Source: Blattamonas nauphoetae | Lineage: Eukaryota; Preaxostyla; Oxymonadida | NCBI GenBank assembly: GCA_033064195.1 | Contig: JARBJD010000359.1 | Location: 1-64,000, forward strand | Direction: 5' to 3' | Length of the DNA stretch: 64,000 nucleotides | In this document: in pieces, positions 1 to 10,957 of the stretch | Layout of the letters: each line of letters starts with the position of its first letter | Numbering within the stretch: position 1 is the first letter of the stretch | Translations under genes and position numbers: made by a program | The notes under the pieces: model-generated | What the model was told of the DNA's origin: nothing | Databases searched by the model: none | The model's input: only the letters and a program-made list of their open reading frames with translations

Positions 1-700
1 GAGTCATGTTGTAGTATTCCACCATCTGATTCATCATTGAATGATTTGCCATTTGTGTCGCATTGTCCTGGAATCCATCCCTGATTGTTTCTGATCACTC
101 GATCGACAATTCTATTGTGATTTGTGAATGGTGAACTTGTGAAGTATGTACGCTGACTTCTGTTGCTTGAAATACGTTGATGCTTCTCCACTTGTCCATG
201 CTGCTTCTCCATCACCACGAATGTTATTTACATGAACTCCACGATGATTAATCAGATCATTGATTGCAGTCTTGACTTTGCTCCAAGATTTATCCAATAC
301 AGGAATAACTACCAAGTATTTTGTGTTTATGTTGATTGCAAATAGGTAATCCGCAGTACTGTTTTCGACGTTGGTGATTGGATGAATACAAGATCAATTT
401 CCCATGATCCAAACTTGGGAGAGAAGTAGGGTCTGTCACACTTCTGAGGAACCTTTCTGTCTGATGTCTTTTCTGAATCAGTGATGTCTTTGGACATAAA
501 TTGCATCTTTGATCAGAAACGGATATTGTATTTTTGTCACAACTGTTTGTATTTTTGGTTGATCAATCATCAATGTGTCATCCTTTTCCCTCTGGATTTT
601 CCTCGGATGTGCAGTATCCCATCGGTGAACATATTCATCGTACCATTCCTGAAAGATCTTCCACCAAATGGTATTTGTTTTGGATGTGCCAAAATGAACT
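1..700 (-). pseudogene. Polinton retroviral-type (rve) integrase remnant
   Basis: The minus strand carries pieces of a DDE integrase core: a GSWEIDLVFIQ stretch near 370-410 (first acidic residue), an IRGDGEAAW stretch near 195-225 (second), and an NRIVDRV stretch near 100-115 where the helix with the third acidic residue lies in the family. In Polintons this enzyme inserts the linear element DNA. It sits downstream of the polymerase on the same strand, a usual kind of Polinton neighbourhood. The gene continues beyond the left window edge and reads as a broken fossil. Confidence 0.65.
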
Positions 701-1560
701 CAGTTTCGTCGTTTCAGAGTTCTGCCCGTGTGAAAGAATAAACATATTTCGATTCAGTTTCTTTGATTCAACGATCTGTTTGTCAATGAATTGTTCCATT
801 TTATGTTGATTGTCCATCATTGAATGCTCGGCTTTTATTTGTTCCTCCTCTGAATTGTCCTTCTGTTGATGATCAAAATAGCCTTTCACTTGTTCCAACA
901 TTCCCAGTACTTGCCTTGTCGTCGGTTCGACCTTGTTGATCTCTCTGAATTGGCACAAAACCTTTGTCAATCTTCACAATTGTTGGTGGATCTGGTGACT
1001 TGGGGATCAGTGGATCATCATCTTCAAACCTCAACTCTTTCATTGGGAATTCATATTCTGAACCCATTGATGTCGGGTTTCTCTTCTGTCCAGGAATGAT
1101 TGGAGATTCAGGTGTTTCAATAGCAATTGGTTGGGGGGTGCTGTTGGAATGACGATTGCTGGTGGTTGATTAAAAATGACTATTCTGTGCTTCCTGATAA
1201 TATCGTTGATATGCTCTGTATGCTTGTCTTGCATCGTTGTTACTGAGGATCTATCTGGTGAATTGTTTCACAAATCTTAGAACTACAATTTTTCCATCAG
1301 CAATGTTTAAATCAGGAGGTAATTCTCCATTCAGCCAATCATTGAAGTATGTCTCATCATTTGCGTCGTATTGTCCATTTGAATCATTGACATGATAGGT
1401 TGGTAAAATATGTGAAAATCGTGTGACATTGTATATTTTGTCTTGGAATGGAACGTGTTGTCCAGGAGGTTTGTCACTATTCGATCAATTTGTGTTGAAT
1501 TCAAAACGGTCTACTCATTTCTACAAAAATAAAGTTTGGATTTATTGGATAAGATAATCA
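700..1560 (-). pseudogene. Decayed coding sequence between integrase and polymerase, not recognised
   Basis: Minus-strand stretches look protein coding (near 1,255-1,475 there is an open stretch with FSHILPTYHVND and LPPDLNIADGK), but no domain is recognisable and the reading is broken. Its place between an integrase remnant and a Polinton polymerase suggests another Polinton gene or an N-terminal extension of the integrase. I cannot assign a function. Confidence 0.4.
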
Positions 1561-1619
1561 GTTGCTTTCAATCCATAAAATGAATGGAGGACATGATTCA
1601 TTGTCTAGGACGATTGCCT

Positions 1620-4600
1620 TTAGATGAATGATTCCACTGAGACTGAGTTTCTGTTGTATTTTTTCGCAATCATAAATCCATTGGAGTCATCGTCAGAATG
1701 AACTCTTCTTGTTTGAAAGTTCAGTGTTGTGGTCACTGTTTTCTCTCCATTCAGGCACTTGACATAATCGTCACTTGTGATGTTTGTTTTCTTCAGAGAC
1801 ACTCCTTTGATTTTGCATTTCTCATCTAGTGAGTAACACTTAGGTGCAAGACAGATCATCTGTTCACCTTCCTTCTCTATTGCTAATCCCAACAACTTCT
1901 TCTCATCATCAACTCCTTTTTCAGGATTGGGAAACCATTCATATTTGTGTGCATCATAGAATTCCTTGTCAGCAATAACATGTTCAAATTGTTGATGAAT
2001 TCCAGCATTCGGATCGCCACGAATTGCCCAGTACGCAGAGTCTGTGTCTCCCTCGCAGAAGTGAATCTGATTCATGTCTAGGCATTTGTACATGAAGTTG
2101 TAGATGAAGTTCAGATACCAGAACTTGGCATTGTCGAGTGTGAATACTGCTTCTTGCAGACATGTCCTGCAGGATGCTTTCTCTCTGTCTTCAATCACGA
2201 TATAGTTGTCCTCATTGATCTCTCTTGTTGCCACAAATCCTTTCATCATTTGCTTCAAGTATGTTCTCTTCTCAGTGCAGATTGTGATTGAGTTGTACTT
2301 CTCAGTGTTCATTCCATCATATCCGTAACTTCCATTCAAGTTCGTCTTACAGAACTGTTCCTTTCCCTTGTTTCCATCCTTCATTGCTTCAATCCGATCA
2401 TTCATAAATGAGGTCACAAATGGTTCAAATCCAGCATGTCTCGAGAATACCATCACACTCTTGATGTCGTCGACAATGAAGTGGCAATAGTCGATGAGGA
2501 ACCACAGATAGTATGTCGAAAAGAACATATACTGATCGTGTGTGCTCAAGAGTTGGGTCAGCTTTCTTTGTTTGTCATCAGTCTTCAATCCATGTTTCTT
2601 CATCAACGAATAGGTCTTTTCTCCAATGTTTTCTTCTGTTGAATTGACAATGATGTTTCTGAAGATTGGTGGGAAGTTAATGAAATTGTTGATGTACTTT
2701 TCATCGATGTGTCCTTTCAACTCAGCAACAAACAGTGTCTTCTGGTTCTTGTTCTCAATGATCTCACGACATTCTTGATCTCCAGTTGCTGTGTACAGAC
2801 ATCGTCCTGGCATGTACATTCTGTGTTTGGTGTCTGGATTGTTCTTGTTCTTGACTGATGAAAAAGCACTTGGATAAAGTGAATTAAAGTCTACGCCACA
2901 AATGTGAGTCATTTTATGTTTAGTGTCTTTGGAGATCACTCTCCCCCTAGGAGGGTTCGAAGCCTCTGGCGAGACCTTACCGTCTTCATATGTGAAGTGA
3001 TTGATTGGAGTCACGTCTTTGATGTTCTGTCGATGTTGAACATTCGATAATCCACCAGTCACTGCGGCTCTTATCTTGTGATATGTTTGTTCATGTGTCA
3101 GAGTCATCGGCAATGATTTCCAGATGCAAAACTTCTTTAATTGAATCATCAATCTTGTGAGATGTTCATCATGGTCTGACTTGTAGGTGTTGCAGTAATC
3201 ACAGCAGATCTTAACGTTCTCTTTTGAATGTCCTTTTGAATTGTCGATTCGATCCAATGTTGGTCGAACTGCTTGTGAGAAGTGGCACTTGCAGATGTAG
3301 CACACTTTCTTGCATTGTTGAACAAACCAATCATAGTCTGCTTCATTGACGTTTTTGTTAGTATTGCGATGCGCTTTCTGGTCTTGATACATGTATCCTT
3401 CAACTTTGTATTTCCAGTATTGTTTGGTAATCTTGATTGGTCCAGATTCGTCACATTCGTTGTAGTCAGCAGCAATATCAAAATCCTTGTATGCGCATGC
3501 ATATTTGATTGCTGAAGCATTTGCTGACAGTGAGAGATTGTGCAACATGTCCACTTTGTATTGGAAGTTCAAATCAAGTAGATTGTCCAATGGTGCAATC
3601 ATACATTCGACGTCTCTGATGTTGTAGAATTTCAGATATTCCCATCTATTCTTGAATCCTTGCTTATGCCAATCTTCTAGGTACAATTGGTAATCGGTAT
3701 CAGACATTTCACTGTTGTTGAGACTGGAGTAGAATTCATATTTGGAGAATGGTTCTGCTTTGTTTCGTACTGTATCATAGTCTGATAAATCAAAAGATTC
3801 GTAAGCAAAGAATGATTTCTGAAGGGTGGTGTTTCCTCCAAAAGCCTTCACTGCATTATCCAATGTCACTGGTCCTGTGTATGACATCATGTCAATGAAC
3901 CGAAGAACCTGTTGTGTTTTCTCATGTCTGATCAATACTTGTTTGTACTTTGTTGTTGATCCAAGGAAGCTCACCACTTTCCAATCCTTGTCTACGGGAT
4001 CACGGAATATGAGATTGATGTCGAATCTGGAACTGTTGAAACCAATCACACTGACTTCATTTAATGAGGGAATTTCTGGATCTTCATATTGGTTGTCCTC
4101 TCGAACTGTTTCTGCATATTTGAAAAGTTCTCTGATCCATTGCTTCACGAAGTCTTTTCCATCTCGAAGATCAAAGTAGATTGACTTCACTCCTGATTTT
4201 GTTTTAATTGCTGATGCAACAGAGAGAGGTTTCAAGTGTGAGATCAACTGTGTATTGTCATCAGAGAAAAGATTGTCAAGAATGAGATCTTCCATTGTTT
4301 CGAAATCGTACGTGATATAGTATTGTGTTGGCTTGAATTCATCTTGTCTCTTATGTGCCATCAGAAATTCATAAGTTCTATTGTTGAGAATATGTGGAAC
4401 ATACGGTCTTGGTGTTTTATCAAGTGCAATCTTCTTCACATGTTTTCCATCAAGTTCCTTACAATCAGCAAGATGCTTTTCATAATCTCTCGAGAAGTGT
4501 GAATCCTTCGCTTGGAATCCTCTTGATTGACAGTACGGACAGAGTTTATATCCAGTGAGTTTCTCAGGATCAGAAATAAACATTACATGAACAAGAGTTG

Positions 4601-5962
4601 CTGTGAGAGGAATCATGAGTATTGGAACAACTAGTGCATCATCATTCTCGTTGATATACGATTGACTGAGGAAGTATCGTTTCTTATCCTCATCGTATTC
4701 ATAGATGTGAACAGTTATATTTAGTATTTTCATTGTTTCTTCCATGTCAGATGCAATGTCAAATCCAGGATAGTTTTTCAAGTGTTCAGTTAATTGATGT
4801 GGTTTAAGATGTGTAAGATTCTTGCACTTAGCAAATAATCGATGAGCTTCAGCATTTCGGATATCTCGAGTTAATCTTCTCTCTGGAGTATCTGGAAGTG
4901 TTTTGTGGGAAACAGCTTGAAAGAAACAGATATTGTATGGTGAATCAACGTACTTGATATTTCGTGTCTTCATGTGAATTGTGAGCAATGTGTTGGCTTT
5001 TCCTACAACTGGAAACCGATAGACTGCAACCAGAATTGAATGGAATGCAATGAACATTGTCTTTGTGTCCATCAGTGTTCTCTCCTGTGATTCTTTGATC
5101 AGGTTGATTGCATATTTTGAATACTCATTGATGTCTGCTTCACTTCTAATCACTGTTGGAAAACTCTTTGATGTGTTCTCCAATTCTGGTCTGAAATCTT
5201 TGTAGGTTGTCTCATCTCTGTCTTTTCTTTCGACGATCTTACCGAAATCAATACTAATCTTGAATGGATGATCCTTTTCTTTTTCATACACAGATTTGAT
5301 GAAAGTCGTGATTTCTTCAATGTTCTTCAGATGATTATGAAAGTACAATTGATATGGTTTTCCATTGTCACTCACTTTCTCGATCTCATTCTTTTTGAAC
5401 TTCCTTCTTGCATTCGTCAGACATTCATTGAATCCAAGTTTGTCTCTTGGTTCAGCGAGTAAGATACACTCGTTCAATCCATCAAATTCCTTCACTTTTC
5501 TTGATTCCATTTGTTCATTTTTCTTTTGAATGATCAACAGATTCTTCATCAAATGATCCATCAGTTTCTCTTCAATTGATTTTCGTTTCCTTGTGATCTT
5601 GAACACAAGCTTTTTCAGTTCAGTTTCGTTCACTCTTGGATTGCTTTCATCTTTTGGATTTCTGCTTTCATTTCTTCATCAATCCTCTCATGTTCATGCT
5701 GATCTTCAGACGTCATCAGTTGCTGGTTTTCTACTTTGCTCAGAAATGTTGAAAGAGTCTCGCCAGGAGGTGACTGAAGATATCCGACGTCTGGATTCTG
5801 AAGCATAGACATGAGATATGCATTCTGATGTGGGTAGTTTCTACTGTTTGGATCATACTGACGATCTTGACCATATTTGTCCTTGAATTCAAAGGTGGTA
5901 TTGGGAAATAGTTGTTTGAGTTTTGTGATGGCAGATACTACAGACTTCAAAGGAGTTGTCAT
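1620..5962 (-). pseudogene. Protein-primed family B DNA polymerase of a Polinton (fossil)
   Basis: The gene encodes the replicative polymerase of a Polinton; the main open frame alone is over 1,300 residues. In order, counted in that frame: an N-terminal helical region; a C-F-F motif (NICFFQAV, near 240) followed by VHIY and LVHVMFI strands, which resembles an OTU-type cysteine peptidase fold; a CxxC...H...C zinc-finger-like stretch (near 380-410); exonuclease motif I YDFETMED (near 443) and II GFNSSRFD (near 533); an HNH-like zinc module (near 775-825); then polymerase motifs A DFNSLYPS (near 914), B NLNGSYGYD (near 1,099) and C GDTDSAY (near 1,196). It is preceded by a gene-border cassette. 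It reads as a fossil with about one break. Confidence 0.9.
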
Positions 5963-6010
5963 TTTAATCCAATTAAAAAAACAAAAAAGAAAAAAAGTTT
6001 AGTGTTTATT
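5963..6010 (-). promoter_or_regulatory. Polinton gene-border cassette before the polymerase
   Basis: Read on the coding strand, an AATAAAC block is followed by AAACTTTTTTT, a T-rich run, TTTTTTTAATT, then GGATTAAA directly before ATG. The same layout recurs at six other Polinton gene starts in this window. The left part looks like a gene end (AATAAA) and the right part like a start element. Confidence 0.7.
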
Positions 6011-7061
6011 CTGTGTTGTTGAGAACAAGCAAAAACATAATCAATACATACTTTTTTTGACTATACTCCAGCAATGAGAAAAGAATAAACAATTGATGAC
6101 ATTTTTGAAGAACTATTGACTGTCCAAAAGTGCCCCAGGTGCCCCAGGTGGATCGCCATTTTAATTTCATTTCTATTTTGGCAGGTCCACAGGTCCACAA
6201 GTCCACAAGTCCACAGGAGCTCAGAAATGGTCATTTATTGATGGATATATACATTCTTCATCTATTCGTTTTTATACTGACCTAAGTCATATTGAGATAA
6301 TTGTTGCATTCAAATATAAAAGTCCACATTATTTGATTGATGTAGCATGACAGCAATGAGCAGAGAACAAGTGACAGATGACATTTTTGAAGAACTATTG
6401 AAAGTCCAAAAGTGCCCCAGGTGCCCCAGGTGGATCGCCATTTAAAATTGGTTTTTATTTTGGCAGGTCCACAGGTCCACAAGTCCACATGTCCACAGGA
6501 GTTCAGAAATGATCATTTATTGATGAATTTATACAGCATTTCTCTTCTGTTTTATTAATGACCTGAGTCTTATGGAGTTAATTGTAGCATTAAAATAGAA
6601 AGTCCACATGATATGATTGATGTAGTATGACAGCTTTGAGCAGAGAACAAACCACAGATGACCTTTTCCATATTGCTCTTCTATTTTATATACTGACCTG
6701 AGTCAAATGGAGAAAATTGTAGCCTCAAAATAAAAAAGTCCACAAACATTTAATTAATGTAATATGACGGCAATGAGCAAAAAGAATGGGAAACCCATAA
6801 ATGATATTTTTTATTGTTTCTAACTAGATTGTGGCCGTGTGGACTTGTGGACCGTGGACCTCCAAAAATAAAAACCAATTTAAAAAGCCGATCCACCTGG
6901 GGCACCTGGGGCACTTTTGGTCGGTCAATAGTCTTTGGAAAACACTCATGAAATCCAACACCTATTCAACGACCACCAATTCAATCGTCACCAGTGTCAT
7001 AATTATTTTTGTCTCTCAGGACTTCATATTCAATCAATTTGTACAAAAATAAATGTTCTCC
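6011..7061. repeat. Non-coding stretch with four tandem ~280-bp repeats rich in GTCCAC words
   Basis: A unit beginning near CAGCAATGAG recurs at 6,069, 6,351, 6,631 and 6,769, spaced 282, 280 and 138 bp, so the last interval is internally shortened. The first two units contain AGGTGCCCCAGGTGGATCG followed by a run of AGGTCCACAGGTCCACAAG. Short open frames here are only consequences of the repeat. No gene is supported. Confidence 0.75.
6826..6935 (-). repeat. Inverted copy of the GTCCAC / GCCCCAGGTG repeat core
   Basis: GTGGACTTGTGGACC followed by CCACCTGGGGCACCTGGGGC is the reverse complement of the core of the tandem units on its left. A further copy in this same orientation lies at 8,385-8,495. 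Facing copies of an iterated word are what transposon ends look like, but no target duplication was found. Confidence 0.6.
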
Positions 7062-7667
7062 TTATTCCTCTACTTTCGAGCTGTTTGTTTTACCTCTCTG
7101 GTGTGGTTTTCTCTTTGCTTTGAACCAATCATCAAGTCGCACTTTATAAACTTTCTCCTCTCCAATCACCCGAAAGTGAAAAGGAACCATTACTTTCTGG
7201 TACTCACCTACGAGCTCACAATTGTATTTTCTTGATTCGTTTTCAATAAATGATTGAGTGTAGTGTTTGCGCTTCAACTCGTGTGTTCTTACTCCTTTCA
7301 TCCAGTCTGATGGTTTAATCCTCCATTCAACACCTTCGTGAAGATACCTCACCACTGACTCAGATCGTTTGTATTCATCAACAAGTTCACAATTCTCACT
7401 GTGTAGGGACTCAATGAATTTCTCTTTCGTGCAACAGTCATCGAATCTGTGATACAGAGTGGGATTGAGATGTGGTCGTGCTCCTTTAACGAATGATGTG
7501 ATGTATACTTGATAAATGTCATCAGGTTTCTCTTCAGTTGCATATTCGAAAGTTCCCTGTGTCAGATATGATGTCCCACGACGATTCAGAACAGGTTCAG
7601 TGATCAGAATTAAGTGTTCATTATTTAAGATGTCAATGAGTTTGCTTGGTGTTAAGAGGTTTGTCAT
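7062..7667 (-). CDS. Small two-repeat protein linked to Polinton polymerases (201 aa)
   Basis: A 201-residue frame that looks whole. After an N-terminal part there are two related units of about 55 residues: one with NCELVDEYKRSE, VRYLHEGVEWRIKPSDW and GVRTH (near 107-145), one with NCELVGEYQKV, YKVRLDDWFK and RKPH (near 160-193). The pattern E-L-x-x-E-Y, V-x-Y, W-x-(V/I)-x-P-x-x-W, G-x-R-x-H resembles the zinc-ribbon-like repeats of DUF723 type (GHEW...P..FL.G..CP.C) without the cysteines. Relatives lie at 9,839-10,228 and 62,421-63,021, each beside Polinton sequence. DNA binding is an inference from the resemblance. It starts directly after a gene-border cassette. Confidence 0.7.
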   Translation of the reverse strand: MTNLLTPSKLIDILNNEHLILITEPVLNRRGTSYLTQGTFEYATEEKPDDIYQVYITSFVKGARPHLNPTLYHRFDDCCTKEKFIESLHSENCELVDEYKRSESVVRYLHEGVEWRIKPSDWMKGVRTHELKRKHYTQSFIENESRKYNCELVGEYQKVMVPFHFRVIGEEKVYKVRLDDWFKAKRKPHQRGKTNSSKVEE

Positions 7668-7712
7668 TTTATACTAATTAAAAAATTGAAAAATAAAAAA
7701 AGTTTAACGTTA
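7668..7712 (-). promoter_or_regulatory. Polinton gene-border cassette before the 201-aa protein
   Basis: On the coding strand the block runs AACGTTAAACTTTTTTT, ATTTTTCAATTTTTTAATT, AGTATAAA, ATG. It is one of the best-preserved members of the seven-copy set, with TATAAA directly before the start codon. Confidence 0.75.
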
Positions 7713-8069
7713 TTTCTTGTAGTCCATCAATTAAACAAAACAAAAATAACCGAAGAGAAGAGCCTTCCCACGTTCGTACGAGCTTCCTATAGACACCCCG
7801 ATACTCCTTTGGGGATCGTTCTATCGCGATCCTTCTGAATGACTGCTGCTGGCGAAGTCCTTGAAGGGTTAAGTCTTGGGTGGGCATGATTTACGGGCAC
7901 ATCTAAGTGCTGCCAACATGAACCCCGGGGACAATCTTTCGATCATCCGTCTCCAATCCAACCTCCAAATCGTTCTGCGCATCAGTCACCAGGGCACCAT
8001 TTTGCCTGAGTATCTTGGAACATTACGTCGAGGGCTCTGCACTTGAACTTGTTCTGGAACTCCTCTTCA
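7713..8069 (-). pseudogene. Decayed Polinton-linked gene, not recognised
   Basis: Minus-strand coding-like stretches (YEEEFQNKFKCRALDVMF near 8,010-8,065; LRQQQSFRRIAIERS near 7,800-7,860) lie between two gene-border cassettes, the exact place where the neighbouring Polinton genes sit. The reading is broken. No family was recognised, so the function is unknown. Confidence 0.4.
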
Positions 8070-8118
8070 TATACAAATTAAAAAATCAGAAAAGTAAAAA
8101 AGTTTGACGTTTATTTTT
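8070..8118 (-). promoter_or_regulatory. Polinton gene-border cassette before the decayed gene
   Basis: On the coding strand AATAAACGTCAAACTTTTTT, ACTTTTCTGATTTTTTAATT and TGTATATG follow each other. The layout matches the cassettes at 7,668 and 9,796 even though the gene behind it has decayed. Confidence 0.65.
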
Positions 8119-8688
8119 GGACTACCCATAACTTCTGAAATACTTCTCAGATCGCACGAAACACGTCGTATATAAACTTTTCAGACCAATATTAACCTTG
8201 TCAGAACAATTTTGGATGGTCTCAAAAATAAAGGTTAACTTTGAAAATTTCATTTTTTTATTACCTCATATAGTGATGAAAAAAAGTGAAAAAAACAAAA
8301 TCAACCAAAACAATCCACCAATACCACAGATGCATGGGGAGGTAGTGCACGTCATTCTGGTGCATTCTGAGCGTGCCCCTGCTCCGTGGACTTCGCGAAG
8401 CTTAGGCTCCTTAGAGCCGTTGTGGACCTGTGGACCTCCAAAAATAAAAACCAATTTAAAAAGCCGATCCACCTGGGGCACCTGGGGCAGTCAATAGGAT
8501 TAACGAACGACTGCAAAATGATCGTACCGATTGATCTGGTCCTGGATCGACTGAAATCCATTTTTGGAGCTCATTTTATCAAAATAATGTCAGAATTAGG
8601 TCCAAAATTAATCAAAATCGAAGAGTCGACAAATGTGTGTTTTTGATGTCTATCTTCATTTATTCCGTGTTAATGGCGATGTAGGTAC
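8119..8688. repeat. Non-coding stretch with another GTCCAC / GCCCCAGGTG repeat copy
   Basis: The only structure seen is at 8,385-8,495, where GTGGACCTGTGGACCTCC, AAAATAAAAACCAATTT and CCACCTGGGGCACCTGGGGC repeat the segment at 6,826-6,935 in the same orientation. The rest is AT-rich and non-coding. Confidence 0.6.
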
Positions 8689-9795
8689 CTATCGATTTTC
8701 GCCAACTATACTACTTCTCATATTGATTGAAATCTTCTTACCAGGAACTTCAGGAAGAGTGAGGAACGATAGTGCTTGAAAGAAGCAAATGTTGAACTCA
8801 GAATCGATGTACCGAACATTCCTCGTTTTGATGTGCTGAGTTAGAATGACATTTGCTTTTCCTGCAACTGGGAATCGAGAGACTGCAACCAGAATGGAGT
8901 GGAATGCGATGTACATTGTCTTCGTATCCATTAGTGTTCTCTCTTGTGATTCCTTGATCAGATTGATCGCATATTTTGAATACTCGTTGATGTCTCCTGC
9001 ACTTCTAATTACTGTTGGGAAACTCTTCGATGTGTTCTCCAATTCTGGTCTGAAGTCTTTGTATGTTGTTTCATCTCTGTCCTTTCTTTCGATGATCTTT
9101 CCAAAGTCAATACTGATCTTGAATGGATGATCCTTCTCTTTTTCATACACAGATTTGATGAAGGTTGTGAATTCCTCAACATTTTTCAGATGATTGTGGA
9201 AGTACAACTGATATGGTGTTCCATTATCTTCAACCTTCTCAACCTCATTCTTTTTGAACTTCCTTCGTGCGTTCATGAGGCAAGAATTGAATGCTGCTTT
9301 GTCACGTGGTTCAGCAAGAAATATACATTCTCCAAATCCATCGAATGTCTGCACTTCTCTCTTTTCCATTTGTTCATTTTTCTTTTGAATGATCAACAGA
9401 TTCTTCATCCAATGATCCATCAACTTCTCTTCACTTGATTTCAGCTTCCACGTCATTTTGAACACTTGCTTCTTCAGTTCATCTTTGTTCACTCTTGGAT
9501 TTGCTTTCATGTTCTCAACAATCATCCGGTGAGCGAGTCGATCTTCTGACGCCATCTGTTGTCGAAGTTTAACTTGTTCAATAAAATCTGGAATGAGATT
9601 GAGATCGAGATTCTTTAATGGATGTGGAAACTCGAGATCTGTGTGTTGAAGCATATTCAGAAGAAATGATCTGTGATGTTGATAGATTTTGCTGTCAGGA
9701 TTGTACGTTCGACCATCTATAAAGTGAAAATGTGTATTCGGAAAGAGGTCTCGAATTTCTTGAATTCTATTTTTGATTGGTTTTAGCAGTGCCAT
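8689..9795 (-). pseudogene. Truncated second Polinton polymerase, N-terminal part only
   Basis: A 368-residue frame is clearly related along its length to the N-terminal third of the polymerase at 1,620-5,962 (shared stretches such as IIQKKNEQME, PYQLYFHNHLKN and HPFKISIDFGKI). It stops shortly after the NICFFQAL motif, so the exonuclease and polymerase domains are absent here. The differences between the copies show a separate element and not a recent duplicate. It begins after its own gene-border cassette and the small repeat protein lies just upstream, the same order as in the first element. Fossil. Confidence 0.85.
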
Positions 9796-9845
9796 TTACT
9801 ACAAAATAAAAAATCCAAAAATAAAAAAAGTTGAGCGTTTATTTC
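9796..9845 (-). promoter_or_regulatory. Polinton gene-border cassette between small protein and polymerase
   Basis: On the coding strand the stop codon TAA of the upstream small protein lies inside AAATAAACG. CTCAACTTTTTTTATTTTT, GGATTTTTTATTTTG and TAGTAAATG follow. This shows the cassette serves as the end of one gene and the start of the next, with only some 45 bp between them. Confidence 0.75.
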
Positions 9846-10228
9846 TGTTTTCTCAGATGGGGCTTTTTCTTGGCAGTCAGCCATGCATCAAGTCTAATTC
9901 TGAACACTTCACTTCCACCAATCTCTCGATATGTGAATGGAACCAGAACTTTAGTGTACTCACCTACGAGTTCACAATTGTATTTCTTCAGTTCATTTTC
10001 GACGAATGATTGAGTGTAGTGTCGACGTTTCGAAATGTGAGGTCTGTTTCCTTGATTCCACAACTTTGGTTTTATTCTCCATTCAACTCCCTCATGAACA
10101 TACGTCACCGGCACATTATTTCTGACATATTCAGAGACTAGCGAACAGTTCTCTTCTCTCATTGATTCAATTAATGCTTGTTCCGAACATACTCGACGTC
10201 TTTCGCTGTACAATTCAGTTGGATTCAT
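9839..10228 (-). CDS. Small two-repeat protein, second copy (129 aa)
   Basis: This 129-residue frame matches the C-terminal two-thirds of the 201-residue protein at 7,062-7,667: NCSLVSEYVRN, VTYVHEGVEWRIKPKLW and RPHISKRRHYTQSFVENEL in unit one, NCELVGEYTKVLVPF and RIRLDAWLTAKKKPH in unit two. The N-terminal part of its relative is not present. The start follows a cassette and the stop codon lies inside the next one, directly upstream of the truncated polymerase. Role unknown; a nucleic-acid-binding accessory of the Polinton is a reasonable guess. Confidence 0.65.
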   Translation of the reverse strand: MNPTELYSERRRVCSEQALIESMREENCSLVSEYVRNNVPVTYVHEGVEWRIKPKLWNQGNRPHISKRRHYTQSFVENELKKYNCELVGEYTKVLVPFTYREIGGSEVFRIRLDAWLTAKKKPHLRKQK

Positions 10229-10250
10229 TTAATACAAATTAAAAAATTCA
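10229..10250 (-). promoter_or_regulatory. Polinton start element before the 129-aa protein
   Basis: On the coding strand GAATTTTTTAATTTG and TATTAAATG are seen. Only the right half of the cassette (the start element) is present, as expected if no gene ended directly upstream. Confidence 0.65.
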
Positions 10251-10957
10251 GAATTAGATTTTCTTTCGTTGATTTCTCAGTTTTGGATTTTTCGTCAGAA
10301 TCGAGGATCAATGGGTTCGATCACTGATTTCTCACATTTGATAGTTTCGTTCCGATTCTTCGCGTTTCAGATTCTCCGGATGTTGGAGATCATCGTGGTA
10401 TGCTTCATTTTTGACTTTTTCCGAACTTTTGCTTAGTTCTGCGGGGTTTCAGGATCGGTCGTGGATCTCGGAACTTTTACGGAAAAACGAGTATGCCACT
10501 CTCATTTCTCTCTTTTTTCAGCTTTGTTTTCTCTATTTTTGATGGAATTGTCACCTAATCTTTGCGCATTATTGTTTCGTTTTTGGTCCCAATTCTCTCT
10601 TCATTTTCTCATTGTTTACTTGTTTGTAACCACTTCATTCATGTTTCTTTCTCTGGAACTTTTTCTCATATACAACGCACTAATTTCCGTTTACTGGATT
10701 TTCCGGACTTTTGCAGAGATCCGCCATTCAACGGCTCACTTCATATCTCAGTCTTTTTCCGGAAAACCCAACATTTCACATACTTTTTTGAGCACTTTTT
10801 GTTGTTTTTAAGCGAAAAAGGACCAAACACAGACCTAATTTTCACTATTGGTGTCACATTTCACGTCATTTTCACGATCGTCAATTTCCCTCTCAGTTTC
10901 ATACTTGCCCGTTTCATTGTTGGTTCTTTCGCTTTCTTTTACTCTGTTTTTGAGAAA
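10251..10957. other. Non-coding stretch outside the left inverted repeat
   Basis: AT-rich sequence of simple texture with open frames that look like chance. The inverted repeat on its right might extend into this stretch, but its partner reaches the window end at 64,000, so this cannot be tested here. I see no gene. Confidence 0.5.

Larger units (their letters stand above)
1..10250 (-). mobile_element. Cluster of Polinton (Maverick) remnants, cut by the window edge
   Basis: This block holds Polinton-type parts all read on the minus strand: a retroviral-like integrase remnant, a protein-primed family B polymerase, a truncated second polymerase, two copies of a small repeat protein, and AT-rich gene-border cassettes between them. 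Two polymerase copies that clearly differ in sequence mean at least two elements or one element plus a partial relative. The left end lies outside the window. No capsid or packaging ATPase gene was recognised. As a whole it reads as broken, with several breaks. Age is probably moderate, because long stretches of the polymerase frame are still open. Confidence 0.8.

Noticed and set aside
6006-6488. Frames beginning MDLWTCGPAKI as a small gene family
   Set aside because: They are translations of the GTCCAC / GCCCCAGGTG repeat and change outside it.
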